64,000 bases of DNA from Bdellovibrionota bacterium (GCA_963170155.1 CAUJGP010000031.1:1-64000); one strand, 5' to 3'. Positions 25,863 through 36,022 are shown, numbered from the stretch's first letter. The notes: generated by a model not told the origin, from the sequence alone. Translations and numbers: made by a program.

Positions 25863-27446
25863 TTGAATAAAAACACGATGATCAGTTGCAACAAAAGGCT
25901 TGAAAAGGAACAAAAGAGTTTGTTGAGTTCATCTTTTTTATTATTTTTATTCATTGCTTGTATCGCCTCGTGTTCTTTAAAGACAGAGCATCAACAGGTG
26001 AGCGATCAAGTATGGGTTCCTTGGCCTGATTCTAACGGTGAATATCAAGTTCAGAAAGTCATGGTTGATACTGTAACTCAGTGGTCTCCTCTTCGTGGGT
26101 CAGCAGCGAATATTCGGAGTCACTTTATACCCATCAGCAATGATCGAGCTACAGCCACTGAGGTTGAAGTGAGCTATTCTCTGGATTCATCTGGAGCGGT
26201 GATTCCTATGACTCCGTTTTCCATTGAAATAGCCTCTCTTTATGTCAATTTTGAGCGATTGCAAAAGTTAGATCAAAAACTGGGAATTGTTGAAGCCAAC
26301 AAAACGCGGAATGTTTATGTAAAGCTGAAAAGCCAAAAAGAAGATGGGAGTTTAGAGAGTAATAACGCTTTTTACAATTTATTAACAGACTCCTTTTATG
26401 TTCTTCCGTATGTTGATTCCTTGCTTCCTCTGACGGTTAACGGTGCGGTGCTGGCTCATGAGCATTTTCACTCTATTTTTGGTCGCTTGCTTCAAAGACC
26501 TCTCTATGATTATGGTCTGTCTAAAAATATTGATTTATTCGAGGATTATAGTCATCACCACAGTGCTACGTACGAGGAGGAGTTTCAAGAGCTTTTCACT
26601 CACTCTCAAGGTTCTCGTGGAGCCATAAATTCTACGGCTCTCTTTGATGACCATCAACGTGGGGATCGTTTGCAAGTGAAGACAACTTCGTCTTTTCATG
26701 AAAAGCTCATCAATAACCCAGATGCCTTTCTTCATTTTCACCTTAATAAAATTTTTTTAATGGCTCTGAATGAAGGACTTGCTGATGTTTGGGCTTGGTT
26801 TTATAGCCATAACCCTTGCTTTATTTCAAATTCTTTTAATATGAGTCGATTGGCTAAGATGCCTTCTGATTTGTGGGGACGTTTGGATGGTTGGGGATTT
26901 GAAGCAGAAGGTCGAATATCATCACGTTCGTCCTTTCCAGAGACTCGCTTGTTGGCAGATCATGATAACAGATGCCTCAGTTTTCCAAAAAACAAAATTT
27001 TTCAACAAGCCACACGCACGCTGATTAATCGGAATAAGTTGATTTCTGTACATGAAAAAATGAAAAATAATTCAAAGGGCTTGTTTGAAATAGAGAAAAA
27101 AATTCGAAATGTGATGGGTTATCGCCTGGGAACGAATCTAGCGCGATTGTTTTATCAGCGTCTAGCAGAGCAAGGGGCTCTTTACGACAGAGAGGTGCAG
27201 GAATTGTGGGCCAAGCACATTATAACCACTTTATCTCAACTTTTGCCGAAAATGAAAGAAGTGTATATCGATCATTCGCAAATTAATGAGATCTTTCCTT
27301 GGGAAGAAACAATGGATCTCCTTTTGTTTGGAGAGGGATCATCGGATCTTTCCAAAGAAAACTGCTCATCATGGGCTAATATTTTAGGTGAAAATGCTTC
27401 TCTTAAAAATTTTAAAAAGAAATGTGCGATGGAGTTGGGGATCTGA
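25863..27446 (+). CDS. Lipoprotein zinc metallopeptidase (gluzincin-like), second copy of the design
   Basis: A 527-residue protein starting at TTG, six bases after AGGAG; an ATG five codons later is an alternative. The type II signal peptide ends IASC (Cys37). A HEHFH zinc motif is at 199-203. A glutamate motif NEGLADVWAW begins at 303, after an unusually long His-rich insert of about 100 residues. The downstream YRLGTNLARLFYQRL resembles the segment after the zinc ligands in the lipoprotein at 14696. I infer a membrane-anchored extracytoplasmic peptidase. It is followed after 21 bases by a beta-barrel-like gene and may act with it. Confidence 0.72.
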   Translation: MNKNTMISCNKRLEKEQKSLLSSSFLLFLFIACIASCSLKTEHQQVSDQVWVPWPDSNGEYQVQKVMVDTVTQWSPLRGSAANIRSHFIPISNDRATATEVEVSYSLDSSGAVIPMTPFSIEIASLYVNFERLQKLDQKLGIVEANKTRNVYVKLKSQKEDGSLESNNAFYNLLTDSFYVLPYVDSLLPLTVNGAVLAHEHFHSIFGRLLQRPLYDYGLSKNIDLFEDYSHHHSATYEEEFQELFTHSQGSRGAINSTALFDDHQRGDRLQVKTTSSFHEKLINNPDAFLHFHLNKIFLMALNEGLADVWAWFYSHNPCFISNSFNMSRLAKMPSDLWGRLDGWGFEAEGRISSRSSFPETRLLADHDNRCLSFPKNKIFQQATRTLINRNKLISVHEKMKNNSKGLFEIEKKIRNVMGYRLGTNLARLFYQRLAEQGALYDREVQELWAKHIITTLSQLLPKMKEVYIDHSQINEIFPWEETMDLLLFGEGSSDLSKENCSSWANILGENASLKNFKKKCAMELGI

Positions 27447-27467
27447 ACATTAAAAAATGGAAAAGAA

Positions 27468-28190
27468 ATGAATTCAGCTATAATTAAAAAATATTTATTT
27501 CAGATTGCTGGTCTATTGAGTTTCTTATTCATGACAGGGAGAAGCTTAGAGGCGCACGCAAATAAGCTTACTTCCTCACAACAGTGGGTACAAACCGAAT
27601 CGAAGACAGGTTTTCTTGAACATTCAGATTCCCAGGCAAATAAAAAGGGATTCTTTCAATCTTATAAACAGAAGTTTAAAACAGATCTTGGTGTTTATAT
27701 GGCGGGAGGTCGCTTTTTAGAAACTTCCGATGAATCCTCTGTGGGATATGCGGAATCAGGTTTTGCAATTGATATTGGTGACAGACTCTCCCCTTATAGC
27801 TTGCGATTGGATTTTAATCATAAGTTCAGAGAGGCTAGTGCGGGAGCCCTGAGTGTGAAAAACAATTTTTACGAGTACAGGGCTTTTGTAAAACGTGTTT
27901 TTCCCGTCAATCTCCCAATCTTTTCCGCTGATAACGCCACGAATGTTCACTTTTCATGGTATTTGGCTCTTGGCTTGGGAGCTTTGGTTCCGCAAACAGA
28001 AATCAAAGTACTCCATGCTTCCAAAAACATCGTGAGTGCCGCTTATTTATTGGAAGCCGCGCGAGCAGGTGTTCGCTGGGACTTTGATTCAGGAGTTTTT
28101 TTTGATTTATTAGCTCAGGCGTCTTTTTCTCCGCCTTATCCTAGAGGTGGTGTGGCCTCTCTTGGTTTAGAGGTTGGAACTCGTTTTTAA
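27468..28190 (+). CDS. Probable outer-membrane beta-barrel protein
   Basis: A 240-residue protein with a signal peptide (about 1-31). Residues from about 70 show alternating hydrophobic/polar strands (SLRLDFNHKF, YEYRAFVKRVF, FSWYLALGLGAL), and it ends in Phe, the usual recognition signal for barrel insertion. About eight strands would fit. It starts 21 bases after the zinc-peptidase gene and is probably co-translated with it. No specific family is recognised. Confidence 0.6.
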   Translation: MNSAIIKKYLFQIAGLLSFLFMTGRSLEAHANKLTSSQQWVQTESKTGFLEHSDSQANKKGFFQSYKQKFKTDLGVYMAGGRFLETSDESSVGYAESGFAIDIGDRLSPYSLRLDFNHKFREASAGALSVKNNFYEYRAFVKRVFPVNLPIFSADNATNVHFSWYLALGLGALVPQTEIKVLHASKNIVSAAYLLEAARAGVRWDFDSGVFFDLLAQASFSPPYPRGGVASLGLEVGTRF

Positions 28191-28241
28191 TCCAAAGAAA
28201 TTAAGTCGTCTCATTGAGAGAAAAACTTAAGAACTGTCGTG

Positions 28242-28295
28242 GTGTCTAAAAGAAACACGCCTTGAGGGAGTCTTAGACACAGAATAATCTTTTTT
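28242..28295 (+). terminator. Possible terminator after the barrel gene
   Basis: GTGTCTAA (28242-28249) pairs exactly with TTAGACAC (28273-28280), followed seven bases later by TCTTTTTT. The loop of 23 bases is long, so efficiency is uncertain, but position and polarity fit the end of the peptidase-barrel operon. Confidence 0.45.
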
Positions 28296-28468
28296 CTCAA
28301 AATCTCTAAAAATAAATAATTTATAGTTATTTCGAATGGTTAGTTTCATTTAGGTGTTTTGGTACATTTTTAGCATGGAACAAAGGTGAGGAGTTACGAT
28401 TTTCGCTTTTAATGATGTGAATATAATAATGTATCAATAACATACATTATAAATGAATGAGGATAGGT

Positions 28469-29242
28469 ATGAGGCTTTTTTATAAACATACATTATTTAT
28501 TTTTGCGGCTGCTGCTTTGATATTAAGTGGCTGTGGCTCCAAATATAAAAGTGAGCCCCAAACAACAGATTCTCTTCCGCCTTCGGACGAAGTGATTGAT
28601 GGGATTATTCCTGGAACTCCTGGTCACTCTTCCGTTATCGATCCAGCTGATGGTATCTGGAGTTCTGGAGGATCAGCTCTCTTTAAGCCCGCCAGCTATG
28701 AGTTATTTAATCAATGGGTGAGCGCTCACCCTGTAGAACCTCAGCAAGCTTTAATTAATGTGAATTTGGTAAAAGCAAGTGACAAAAACACTTATTATGG
28801 AGAAGTAAAAATCCGTTATCAACATAATGCAAGTACCTACGAAGCCACTTTAAGATCCGGTACGAGTAGTTATGATGGTGTTGATTTTTATAAGTATAAC
28901 TATTGGTTCAAAAGCCAAAATCAAACCGTTTTTTCTGGTTTTTTTGAAGACAAAGTTGGAGCCATCGTTTTAGTCGTCAACCGTACTTTGGATCTTGGTG
29001 ACGGTGGTGGATCAAGTCAGATTGGTGGAGAGGTTTGGTTTAAGAACTTTACCGCGAGCTGGGCTGCTTATGACCAAGGCGGAGCCTGGTCTGTGGTTCT
29101 ACCTTGTTGGTTTAGAAGTATTGGACCTTATGATTGTCGAAGTAATTCAGTCATGAATAAATCAAATTTGTATCCCACCAACGGATATCAAAAGTTGGGG
29201 ACTTTTTCTAATATGAATAAATTGAAAGCATTTAATGAATAG
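28469..29242 (+). CDS. Lipoprotein of unknown function
   Basis: About 257 residues. I prefer the ATG at 28469 because GAGG lies six bases upstream; an in-frame ATG at 28457 adds four residues. The type II signal peptide ends LSGC. The mature part starts with a Pro/Ser/Thr linker and continues as a Tyr-rich, beta-like domain (TYYGEVKIRYQHN, IVLVVNRTLDLGDGGGSSQ). Two Cys residues near the C-terminus (PCWFRSIGPYDC) may form a disulfide. The family is not recognised. It is followed by another lipoprotein after 27 bases. Confidence 0.65.
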   Translation: MRLFYKHTLFIFAAAALILSGCGSKYKSEPQTTDSLPPSDEVIDGIIPGTPGHSSVIDPADGIWSSGGSALFKPASYELFNQWVSAHPVEPQQALINVNLVKASDKNTYYGEVKIRYQHNASTYEATLRSGTSSYDGVDFYKYNYWFKSQNQTVFSGFFEDKVGAIVLVVNRTLDLGDGGGSSQIGGEVWFKNFTASWAAYDQGGAWSVVLPCWFRSIGPYDCRSNSVMNKSNLYPTNGYQKLGTFSNMNKLKAFNE

Positions 29243-29269
29243 TAAATTAAGAGATTTTAGGAGAGTTTT

Positions 29270-29950
29270 ATGAATCGACACGAAAATACAATAACCTATA
29301 AAAAAGAGACCTTTAGATTGTTAAAATCTCTCATGTTAGTTGTCGCTGTTGTTCTTGTGGGAGCTTGTGAAAATAAAAAAAAGAATTCGAATACGGTACC
29401 CCTTCTCCCTCCCGGTGGTTACTATGGGGGTAATTATGGAGGGGCTCTTTGTCCTTCTTGTAACATGAATGCAGCATGGACGATTTTTGCAGGAACGGAT
29501 TCTCAAAATGCTTCGGGAGCTGTGTCTTTAGGGTTGGATTTTTATGGTGATCCTAATTTAGGTTATCCTTTCTCAGATCCGAGGATTCCAATGATGTATT
29601 CAGGACCAGTGGTTGTTCGTGGTTTATTAACGGTGAATAGAGTAGACCCTTTAATTTGTTCAATTCCTATAGGGCAGTACCAAGTTATTTCTTTGAGTGC
29701 AGGCCAGTGGCAGGGCGGAGTGGTAACGTCTGGTCAATCAGGTTATGGACCCACAGCGCTTTATATGCAGGCACAGAATCTTCAGTATGGAAATATTGTG
29801 GTTATGCAATTAGCAAAAGCGGTCATTTATAATCCGAATGGAACAAGTAGTTTGTACCCTAATAAATTAGGCGGAACTCTTGTATTTACTCACCGAGACA
29901 ATATGCCTTGCTACTCATACAGTGGTGCTACTTACACGGAACTCTACTAA
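29270..29950 (+). CDS. Lipoprotein of unknown function with Gly/Tyr-rich linker
   Basis: A 226-residue protein with a type II signal peptide ending VGAC. A charged stretch and a PPGGYYGGNYGG linker follow, then a CPSC pair and a beta-rich C-terminal region. GGAG precedes the start. It is probably in one operon with the preceding lipoprotein. No motif identifies a role. Confidence 0.65.
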   Translation: MNRHENTITYKKETFRLLKSLMLVVAVVLVGACENKKKNSNTVPLLPPGGYYGGNYGGALCPSCNMNAAWTIFAGTDSQNASGAVSLGLDFYGDPNLGYPFSDPRIPMMYSGPVVVRGLLTVNRVDPLICSIPIGQYQVISLSAGQWQGGVVTSGQSGYGPTALYMQAQNLQYGNIVVMQLAKAVIYNPNGTSSLYPNKLGGTLVFTHRDNMPCYSYSGATYTELY

Positions 29951-30072
29951 AAAACAAAGAAAGTCTCATTTATTTATCAAACATCTATTTAGGTCTGGTG
30001 TGATCGTTTCGCGTCAACTTTAGTGGGTCGAAAACAGTGATTCTTGCCCAAATGAGTGGTGAGCTTATCTTT

Positions 30073-30438
30073 TTATGATGAAACAGCTTTGGTGTGAGAG
30101 AAAGATTCCAGATTTTCATAAAAGCATATTAATTGCTGTTCTAAAGTTTTCAATGTCTCAGGAGCTAGGTCGAAAGATAAATTACGTCCCATTTTTTCTA
30201 GTTCAAAGGCAAGGTTTGTTAGAGGAGCATATTGGTAAATCCCTAAGGAGCCTTTAAGGGTATGAGCAGAGATCTCCAGATTTTTGGCATTTTTCTCTTT
30301 TATGGCAAGATGGATTTTTTCAACGTGCTGTGGGATGAGTTTCAGAGAAAGCTCTACAGTGCTTATTAAGAGCTCCAGATCATCGCCGAAGTTTTGTAAG
30401 ACTAAATTAAAATTGATGACAAAAGGGGTTTCAGGCAT
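30073..30438 (-). CDS. Stand-alone histidine phosphotransfer (Hpt) protein
   Basis: A 121-residue helical protein. The motif SAHTLKGSLGIY places the phospho-accepting His at position 59, with the Lys and Gly typical of Hpt domains. It would pass phosphate between a hybrid kinase and a response regulator. No kinase is adjacent, so its partners are elsewhere. The REC-GGDEF protein at 18783 is a possible target, by inference only. Confidence 0.85.
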   Translation of the reverse strand: MPETPFVINFNLVLQNFGDDLELLISTVELSLKLIPQHVEKIHLAIKEKNAKNLEISAHTLKGSLGIYQYAPLTNLAFELEKMGRNLSFDLAPETLKTLEQQLICFYENLESFSHTKAVSS

Positions 30439-30561
30439 AATTTTATTTTATGCTTTCTAAGGTCTGTTTAACAAGTGATTTAGAGGGTTAACGCAATCTG
30501 AAACAATTGAAGATTCCTTCATTGCAAAGTCGAAGCAGACTACGATAAAATCAAATTCATC

Positions 30562-31239
30562 ATGAGCTACTTTATGAAAGTGTTTTTAAATATTTTCTAC
30601 TTGTTTATTTTCATTCTCATCATAATTGTGACGAGAATTTATCTTGCTTCTTACAAGAGCCCTAGCTCTTCAGTCCATTTTATTAGTCCAGCTCCCTATT
30701 TAGAGCATTTCACTTTCGGGTATAAAGATTTAATTGCGGATTTACTTTGGTTGCGCACGATTCAGGATCTCGATCATTGCGAGCGTCCATTATCAAAAGA
30801 CGAAGTTTGCTCAAACTCCTGGGTTTACAACATGGTCGATAAAATTACGGATTTATCACCTCACTTCAGAATTATTTATGCAACAGTTCCTCTTCTTTTA
30901 AGTATGACCGTTGGAGATTCTAACGGAGCTATTCTTTTGTTAGATAAAGGATTGCAATACTTTCCTAACGATTGGCCCATTTTGTACAGGGGCGGTTATC
31001 TTTATCTTTTTGAGGAAGGGAATAAGGTGAAGGCGGCAGAGTATTTTACGAGAGCTCAAAAAAACGGAGCCCCTGATTGGTTGGCTTCTTATGCCGCCCG
31101 ACTCTATTCAGAATCGGGTCGTCACGAAATGGCGGAGCAACTGATTAAAGATTATGAGAAAAGTGGTTTACCGGAAGATCTTTTAGAAAGAATGAAGGAT
31201 CATTTGAAGAACGCAAATAAGCTAATCAAAGAGCAGTGA
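30562..31239 (+). CDS. Membrane-anchored TPR-like protein
   Basis: A 225-residue protein with one N-terminal membrane helix (about 5-27). Then comes a region beginning FTFGYKDLIADLLWLRTIQDLD and TPR-like helical pairs (AILLLDKGLQYFPNDWPILY, VKAAEYFTRAQKNGAPDWLA, ARLYSESGRHEMAEQLI). The remainder is probably periplasmic. The function is unknown; scaffold proteins with this layout are common in related bacteria. Confidence 0.65.
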   Translation: MSYFMKVFLNIFYLFIFILIIIVTRIYLASYKSPSSSVHFISPAPYLEHFTFGYKDLIADLLWLRTIQDLDHCERPLSKDEVCSNSWVYNMVDKITDLSPHFRIIYATVPLLLSMTVGDSNGAILLLDKGLQYFPNDWPILYRGGYLYLFEEGNKVKAAEYFTRAQKNGAPDWLASYAARLYSESGRHEMAEQLIKDYEKSGLPEDLLERMKDHLKNANKLIKEQ

Positions 31240-31314
31240 GAGCTTAGAATAAAAGCAAGCTTCTCTAAAGTCAGTTTCTGAGGTGATGACAAAGCTAAAT
31301 AGTCGTGACTTCTG

Positions 31315-31342
31315 TTGACAAAATTCCCAGCGACCTCATAAT
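31315..31342 (+). promoter_or_regulatory. Sigma-70-type promoter upstream of dnaJ
   Basis: TTGACA (31315-31320) is separated by 16 bases from CATAAT (31337-31342), matching the -35 exactly and the -10 at five of six positions. It lies about 140 bases before dnaJ. I see no CIRCE repeat and no clear sigma-32-like sequence, so heat-shock control is not evident from sequence. Confidence 0.5.
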
Positions 31343-31479
31343 GATCCTGATCGCCTGGACGCTAGTGTCTTGGTTTTATCTTAATTTTGCGATCCATATA
31401 AAAAAGGCTGTGTCACAGAACTGTAGAGTCAGGGACACTGATCAAAATAAATCATTCTTAGATTGAAGGAGTGTGGGGA

Positions 31480-32595
31480 ATGTCCCATCAGCGTGATTTT
31501 TACGAAATTTTAGGTGTGTCCAGAGATGCTGATCAAGACGTCATAAAGAAATCTTACCGTAAAATTGCAATGCAGTTTCATCCAGATAAGAATCCAGGGA
31601 ATAAAGAGGCTGAGGAGAAATTTAAGGAAGCTGCGGCGGCTTATGAAGTGTTAAGCGATACCGAAAAGCGCGCCAAGTATGATCGCTTTGGTCATCAGGC
31701 TTTTTCTGGTGGCGGTGGTGGTCATAATTTTCATGATGTGGAAGATATTTTTGCTCAATTTGGAGATATTTTTGGAGACTTTTTTGGAATGGGAGGAGGC
31801 GCTCGGAGACGTCGAGATCCGAACCAGCCCAGAAAAGGAGCTGATTTAAGATATGTAATGGAAATTAGCTTAGAGGATGTAGTTCAAGGGATTGAGCGAG
31901 AGATTGAATATGATTGTGATGAATCTTGTAAGGAATGCCATGGCTCTGGAGCTGAAAAAGGAAGTTCTATTGATACTTGTTCCACTTGTGGTGGGCAAGG
32001 ACAAGTCATTCGGGCTCAAGGTTTTTTTCAAATGGCAACCACCTGCCCAAGCTGCCAGGGCCAAGGTAAAGTCATTAAGCACAAATGTAAGACTTGTCGT
32101 GGTCGAGGACGAACTCCTCGGCATCGAAAAATTCGGGTTACAATTCCTGCTGGAGTCGATTCAGGAACTCGCCTGAGAGTTTCAGGAGAAGGAGAGGGAG
32201 GCCATAAAGGAGGGCCTGCTGGAGATCTTTATGTGGAAATTCAAGTTAAAGATCATGATCATCACTTTGAGCGCCGAGACACTGACCTTATTACCGAATT
32301 CAGGATTTCTTATCTAAAAGCCATTCTGGGAGGAGAGACAGAAGTTCCAACAGTGATGGGTAAAGAAACGGTCTCCATTCCAAAGGGAACTCAGGTGGGA
32401 GATCTTATTAAATTATCGGGCCATGGAATTCCTACATTGCGAGGAGGACGGCGTGGCGATATTTATTACCAGATTAATATTGAAATCCCTAAAAAGTTGG
32501 ATTCCGAAGAAGAAAAAATGCTTCGAAAAATTGCAGAATTAAGGGATGAAAAAACGTCTTCTTCAAATGGAGGGTTTTTTGGCAGAAAAAAGTGA
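31480..32595 (+). CDS. dnaJ: Chaperone DnaJ
   Basis: About 371 residues from the ATG at 31480, with AAGGAG eight bases upstream; a GTG at 31471 overlaps that site. Co-chaperone that delivers unfolded protein to DnaK and stimulates its ATPase. The J domain carries the essential HPD (QFHPDKNPG). A Gly/Phe-rich linker ([17 protein letters not shown]) follows, then a zinc domain with four CxxCxGxG-type repeats ([32 protein letters not shown]). The C-terminal substrate-binding domain is of normal length. dnaK follows after about 125 bases. Confidence 0.97.
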   Translation: MSHQRDFYEILGVSRDADQDVIKKSYRKIAMQFHPDKNPGNKEAEEKFKEAAAAYEVLSDTEKRAKYDRFGHQAFSGGGGGHNFHDVEDIFAQFGDIFGDFFGMGGGARRRRDPNQPRKGADLRYVMEISLEDVVQGIEREIEYDCDESCKECHGSGAEKGSSIDTCSTCGGQGQVIRAQGFFQMATTCPSCQGQGKVIKHKCKTCRGRGRTPRHRKIRVTIPAGVDSGTRLRVSGEGEGGHKGGPAGDLYVEIQVKDHDHHFERRDTDLITEFRISYLKAILGGETEVPTVMGKETVSIPKGTQVGDLIKLSGHGIPTLRGGRRGDIYYQINIEIPKKLDSEEEKMLRKIAELRDEKTSSSNGGFFGRKK

Positions 32596-32721
32596 TTCAA
32601 ATTGAGAAGACACCTTGACGGCTTGGTTTAGAATAACACATTACACGTAAAAGGGGATTTGAGAGCTTCACGGTGTAGAAGTTAACTCCATCCGCCTCAA
32701 AGAAAAAGTAGGGAGTGAATT

Positions 32722-34650
32722 ATGGGTAAAATTATTGGTATTGATTTAGGGACAACCAATTCAGTGGTGTCTATTATGGAAGGTGGAGAGGCCAAAGTAT
32801 TGGTCAATGAAGAAGGAGCTCGAACAACCCCTTCTGTTGTTGCTTTTACAAAAGATGGACAGCGATTGGTAGGTCAGATTGCAAAGCGCCAGGCTGTGAC
32901 GAATCCAGAAAATACAATTTATTCGGCGAAGAGATTCATCGGTCGTCGTTTTGAAGAGATTCAAGAAGAAGTGAAACTGGTTCCTTACAATGTCGTGGCA
33001 AAAGGCAACGATTGCGCTTTTGACGTTCAAGGAAAAAAAGTATCTCCAGAGGAAATTGGAGCTGCTGTTTTAGCTAAATTAAAGAAAGTAGCTGAAGATT
33101 ATTTAGGGGAAGAAGTGAAAGAAGCTGTGATCACGGTCCCTGCTTATTTCAACGATTCCCAGAGACAAGCAACAAAAGATGCAGGTCGAGTGGCTGGGTT
33201 GGATGTGAAAAGAATTATCAATGAACCAACAGCAGCTGCACTTGCTTATGGACTTGATAAAAAGAAAGATGAAAAAATTGTTATTTATGATTTCGGAGGA
33301 GGAACTTTTGACATCTCCGTTCTTGAAGTGGGTGATGGCGTCGTTGAAGTACAATCAACCAATGGTGATACTCACCTTGGTGGCGATAACTTTGACCACC
33401 GTATTTTAGAATGGCTCATTGCCGAGTTTAAGAAAGAAAGTGGTATTGATTTAAAAAATGATAAAATGGCTTTGCAACGTTTGAAAGAGGCCGCAGAGAA
33501 GGCTAAAATTGAACTTTCAACAGCTCAAGAATCAGATATTAATCTTCCGTTCATTACAGCTGATCAATCCGGTCCAAAACATTTACAGATGAAGTTGACG
33601 CGATCTAAATTTGAACAAATGACAGAGGATTTAGTAAAGCGTTCCGTAGAGTCCTGTCGTAAGGCTTTGGAGGATGCAGGATTAAAAGCATCACAAATTG
33701 ATGAAATCGTGCTTGTGGGAGGATCAACCCGTGTTCCTGCGATTCAAAAAGCCGTAAAAGATTTCTTTGGTAAGGAACCTAATCGTACTGTGAATCCAGA
33801 TGAAGTTGTGGCCATTGGCGCTGCTATTCAGGGAGGGGTTCTTTCTGGTGATGTGAAAGAAGTCCTTTTATTGGATGTAACACCACTGTCTCTTGGAATT
33901 GAGACTTTGGGTGGCGTGATGACACCTCTTATTGAGAGAAACACAGCTATTCCAACGAAGAAGACTCAAGTGTTTTCTACCGCTGCTGATAATCAGCCGG
34001 GTGTAGAAATTCATGTGCTTCAGGGTGAAAGAAAAATGGCGACTGATAATAAAACTTTAGGGCGCTTTGAGTTAGCAGGAATTCCACCAGCGCCACGAGG
34101 GGTTCCTCAGGTTGAAGTGATTTTTGATATTGATGCCAATGGAATTTTGAATGTGTCTGCCATGGATAAAGGAACTGGTAAACAGCAGACTATTAAAATT
34201 ACAGCGCAATCTGGCTTGAGTGAGGACGATATCAAACGAGCTGTTCGTGAGGCTGAAGAGCATGCGACAGAAGATAAAGAGCGTCAAGAAATGGCAACTC
34301 AAGTGAACTCTTTAGATAATTTAATTTATCAAACCGAAAAGTTGGTGAAAGAAAATTCGGCTAATCTTCCCGCTGGAGATGTCAAAGCTGCTGAGGATGC
34401 TATTTCTAAAGCTAAAAAGGCTATTGAATCTAAGTCTGGCTTGGCAGCTCTTAAAACGGCTCATGATGAACTTATGACAGCAAGTCAGAAGCTTTCTTCT
34501 GAGCTTTATAAAAAAGCTGGAGCCGCAGATCAATCTTCAGGAGAAGCTCCTCCGCAGGAGGATGCTAATTCAGCTCACGCAGGCGCTAACTCTGGTGCTA
34601 AGAGTGGTAGTGATGATGTGATTGATGCTGACTTCAAAGATGTAAACTAA
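32722..34650 (+). CDS. dnaK: Chaperone DnaK (Hsp70)
   Basis: A 642-residue Hsp70, normal length. The ATPase domain has [12 protein letters not shown], the phosphate-2 loop [20 protein letters not shown] and the adenosine motif [13 protein letters not shown]. The linker [15 protein letters not shown] leads to the peptide-binding domain, and the tail ends [11 protein letters not shown], the usual EEVD-like terminus. It lies downstream of dnaJ, the reverse of the common dnaK-dnaJ order. grpE and hrcA are absent from the window. A strong terminator follows. Confidence 0.98.
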   Translation: MGKIIGIDLGTTNSVVSIMEGGEAKVLVNEEGARTTPSVVAFTKDGQRLVGQIAKRQAVTNPENTIYSAKRFIGRRFEEIQEEVKLVPYNVVAKGNDCAFDVQGKKVSPEEIGAAVLAKLKKVAEDYLGEEVKEAVITVPAYFNDSQRQATKDAGRVAGLDVKRIINEPTAAALAYGLDKKKDEKIVIYDFGGGTFDISVLEVGDGVVEVQSTNGDTHLGGDNFDHRILEWLIAEFKKESGIDLKNDKMALQRLKEAAEKAKIELSTAQESDINLPFITADQSGPKHLQMKLTRSKFEQMTEDLVKRSVESCRKALEDAGLKASQIDEIVLVGGSTRVPAIQKAVKDFFGKEPNRTVNPDEVVAIGAAIQGGVLSGDVKEVLLLDVTPLSLGIETLGGVMTPLIERNTAIPTKKTQVFSTAADNQPGVEIHVLQGERKMATDNKTLGRFELAGIPPAPRGVPQVEVIFDIDANGILNVSAMDKGTGKQQTIKITAQSGLSEDDIKRAVREAEEHATEDKERQEMATQVNSLDNLIYQTEKLVKENSANLPAGDVKAAEDAISKAKKAIESKSGLAALKTAHDELMTASQKLSSELYKKAGAADQSSGEAPPQEDANSAHAGANSGAKSGSDDVIDADFKDVN

Positions 34651-34683
34651 AAAGTTATTGAGAAATTTCTCATTTAATAAAAA

Positions 34684-34706
34684 AGCCCGAGAGATCGGGC
34701 TTTTTT
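34684..34706 (+). terminator. Rho-independent terminator after dnaK
   Basis: AGCCCGA-GAGA-TCGGGCT forms a perfect 7-bp stem followed by TTTTTT, about 30 bases after the dnaK stop codon. A-residues on the left side could let it work in both directions. Confidence 0.9.
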
Positions 34707-34798
34707 ATTACTATGGGCTTTGATCAGAGACACTCTTGTGAAAAATTGGTTGGTTGGAGTGAAAAAGAAGAGTACGATGAAATCCAAGGTGGATTTTT

Positions 34799-35365
34799 AT
34801 GGTTCGAATCAGTATCATGCCAATTAAAGAGGCGCTTCAGTCTCTCAAAATCAAAGAGGTTTTGGGAGTTATTGGTCTTTTAATCTTTTCAAGAATCATT
34901 CCTCATTGGCCTAATTTTACAGCACTGGGGGCGACAGCAATTTTAGCTCCGTTATGGCTGAGTCACAGTCGTTTGAGTTTAATTGTACCAGTTTTAGCGC
35001 TTTTTATTTCTGATTTAGTGATAGGGTTTTATCCTGCCATGGCATTGACGTACATCCCTGTTTTTCTGGTGAGTGTTTTATCGTGGAGATCAAAAAAGAA
35101 AAATCTTTCAGGTGGATTTGATCTTTTAAAGTGGGGTGTGGGGTCTAGCTTTGTATTTTTTCTTTTCTCTAATTTGGGTTCCTGGCTCGTTTTGGATATT
35201 TACCAGAAGAATTTGTCAGGTTTGATTTTAAGCTATTGGAATGGAATCCCCTTTATGTTCAATGATTTTCTGGGGACAATCGTTTATCTTACTGCAGCTC
35301 TTTATTTAAGAAAAAGGGTTGGAGCTTTTTGGAGTCATTCTGATCAGCGCCTCCACCAAAGATAA
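34799..35365 (+). CDS. Integral membrane protein, DUF6580-like
   Basis: A 188-residue protein with about five membrane helices. The pattern RIIPHWPNFTALGATAILAP, LFISDLVIGFYPA and a conserved small-residue C-terminal helix resemble the DUF6580 family of putative substrate-specific transport components; this is from memory, not a search. AAGGTGG is six bases before the ATG. It stands alone between terminators. The substrate is unknown. Confidence 0.6.
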   Translation: MVRISIMPIKEALQSLKIKEVLGVIGLLIFSRIIPHWPNFTALGATAILAPLWLSHSRLSLIVPVLALFISDLVIGFYPAMALTYIPVFLVSVLSWRSKKKNLSGGFDLLKWGVGSSFVFFLFSNLGSWLVLDIYQKNLSGLILSYWNGIPFMFNDFLGTIVYLTAALYLRKRVGAFWSHSDQRLHQR

Positions 35366-35820
35366 ATGAAGGGAAGTTTTTTCATAAAAAGAAATGGAGT
35401 TCTTCTCCATCATTCAGCTTATTTGTGAATATGTTTCGTTAAGAATCCTTATTTTTATTGATTTAATTAGATAAGATAAGATATCGTAATTGCTTATTAA
35501 TTTAATGATTTGTATTTGCTTAGCCACTCTTTTCAAAGAGAGTTTCAAGGTCTATTTTTGTAAATATCACAAGCCCATAAATCACCAAAGGTGAGGCCCT
35601 TTTGATCCTAAAGGAGTTCTTTTTTCAAAAAGTCGGAGTTGATACAAAGTTGGTGAAGGGAAGGCTTTTGAATCGGGGTGCTTTTCAAACATACTTCAAG
35701 AGAGGAGAAAAAACTTGCTTTTTAGAAGTGAGAATATTAGCTTGGCTTTTCGACTGTTTAAGTGGCCAAATCAAGAGAGATACATAGCGTGTTTCCGCCC
35801 TTTTAGTCTAGGAGCTATCA
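35366..35820 (+). promoter_or_regulatory. Long leader region before rpmI-rplT
   Basis: About 455 bases without a convincing gene. In many bacteria infC occupies this place and the leader carries an L20-binding autoregulatory structure. Here no IF-3 sequence is present in any frame I could read. Several short frames exist but have neither good ribosome-binding sites nor recognisable content. A regulatory RNA is likely by analogy, but I did not establish a fold. Confidence 0.4.
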
Positions 35821-36006
35821 ATGAAGACTCATTCTGGAGCAAAAAAACGCCTCCAATTATTGAAGAGTGGAAAGGTGAAACGAAAGCAAACTCGCCTTCG
35901 ACACTTAAATTCCCACATGAAATCAAAAACCAAGAGACATTTAGGTCAAACTGCTTATGTTCATGATGCTAATATGTTACAAATCCAGCGCTGCTTGGTA
36001 TTTTAG
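35821..36006 (+). CDS. rpmI: 50S ribosomal protein L35
   Basis: A 61-residue, very basic protein with the L35 signature MKTHSGAKKRLQLLKSGKVKR and a second conserved basic block (MKSKTKRHLGQ). It binds 23S rRNA. AGGAG lies six bases before the ATG. The start lacks the usual MPK leader. rplT follows after 16 bases. Confidence 0.95.
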   Translation: MKTHSGAKKRLQLLKSGKVKRKQTRLRHLNSHMKSKTKRHLGQTAYVHDANMLQIQRCLVF

Positions 36007-36022
36007 AGGGAAGAGGTAGAAT

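Noticed and set aside
34799-34830. GGTTCGAATC resembling the T-loop of a tRNA
   Set aside because: No acceptor, D or anticodon arm around it; it lies in the first codons of the membrane-protein gene.
35602-35787. 61-codon frame upstream of rpmI, in the place of infC
   Set aside because: TTG start, no IF-3 similarity and atypical composition; more likely part of an untranslated leader.
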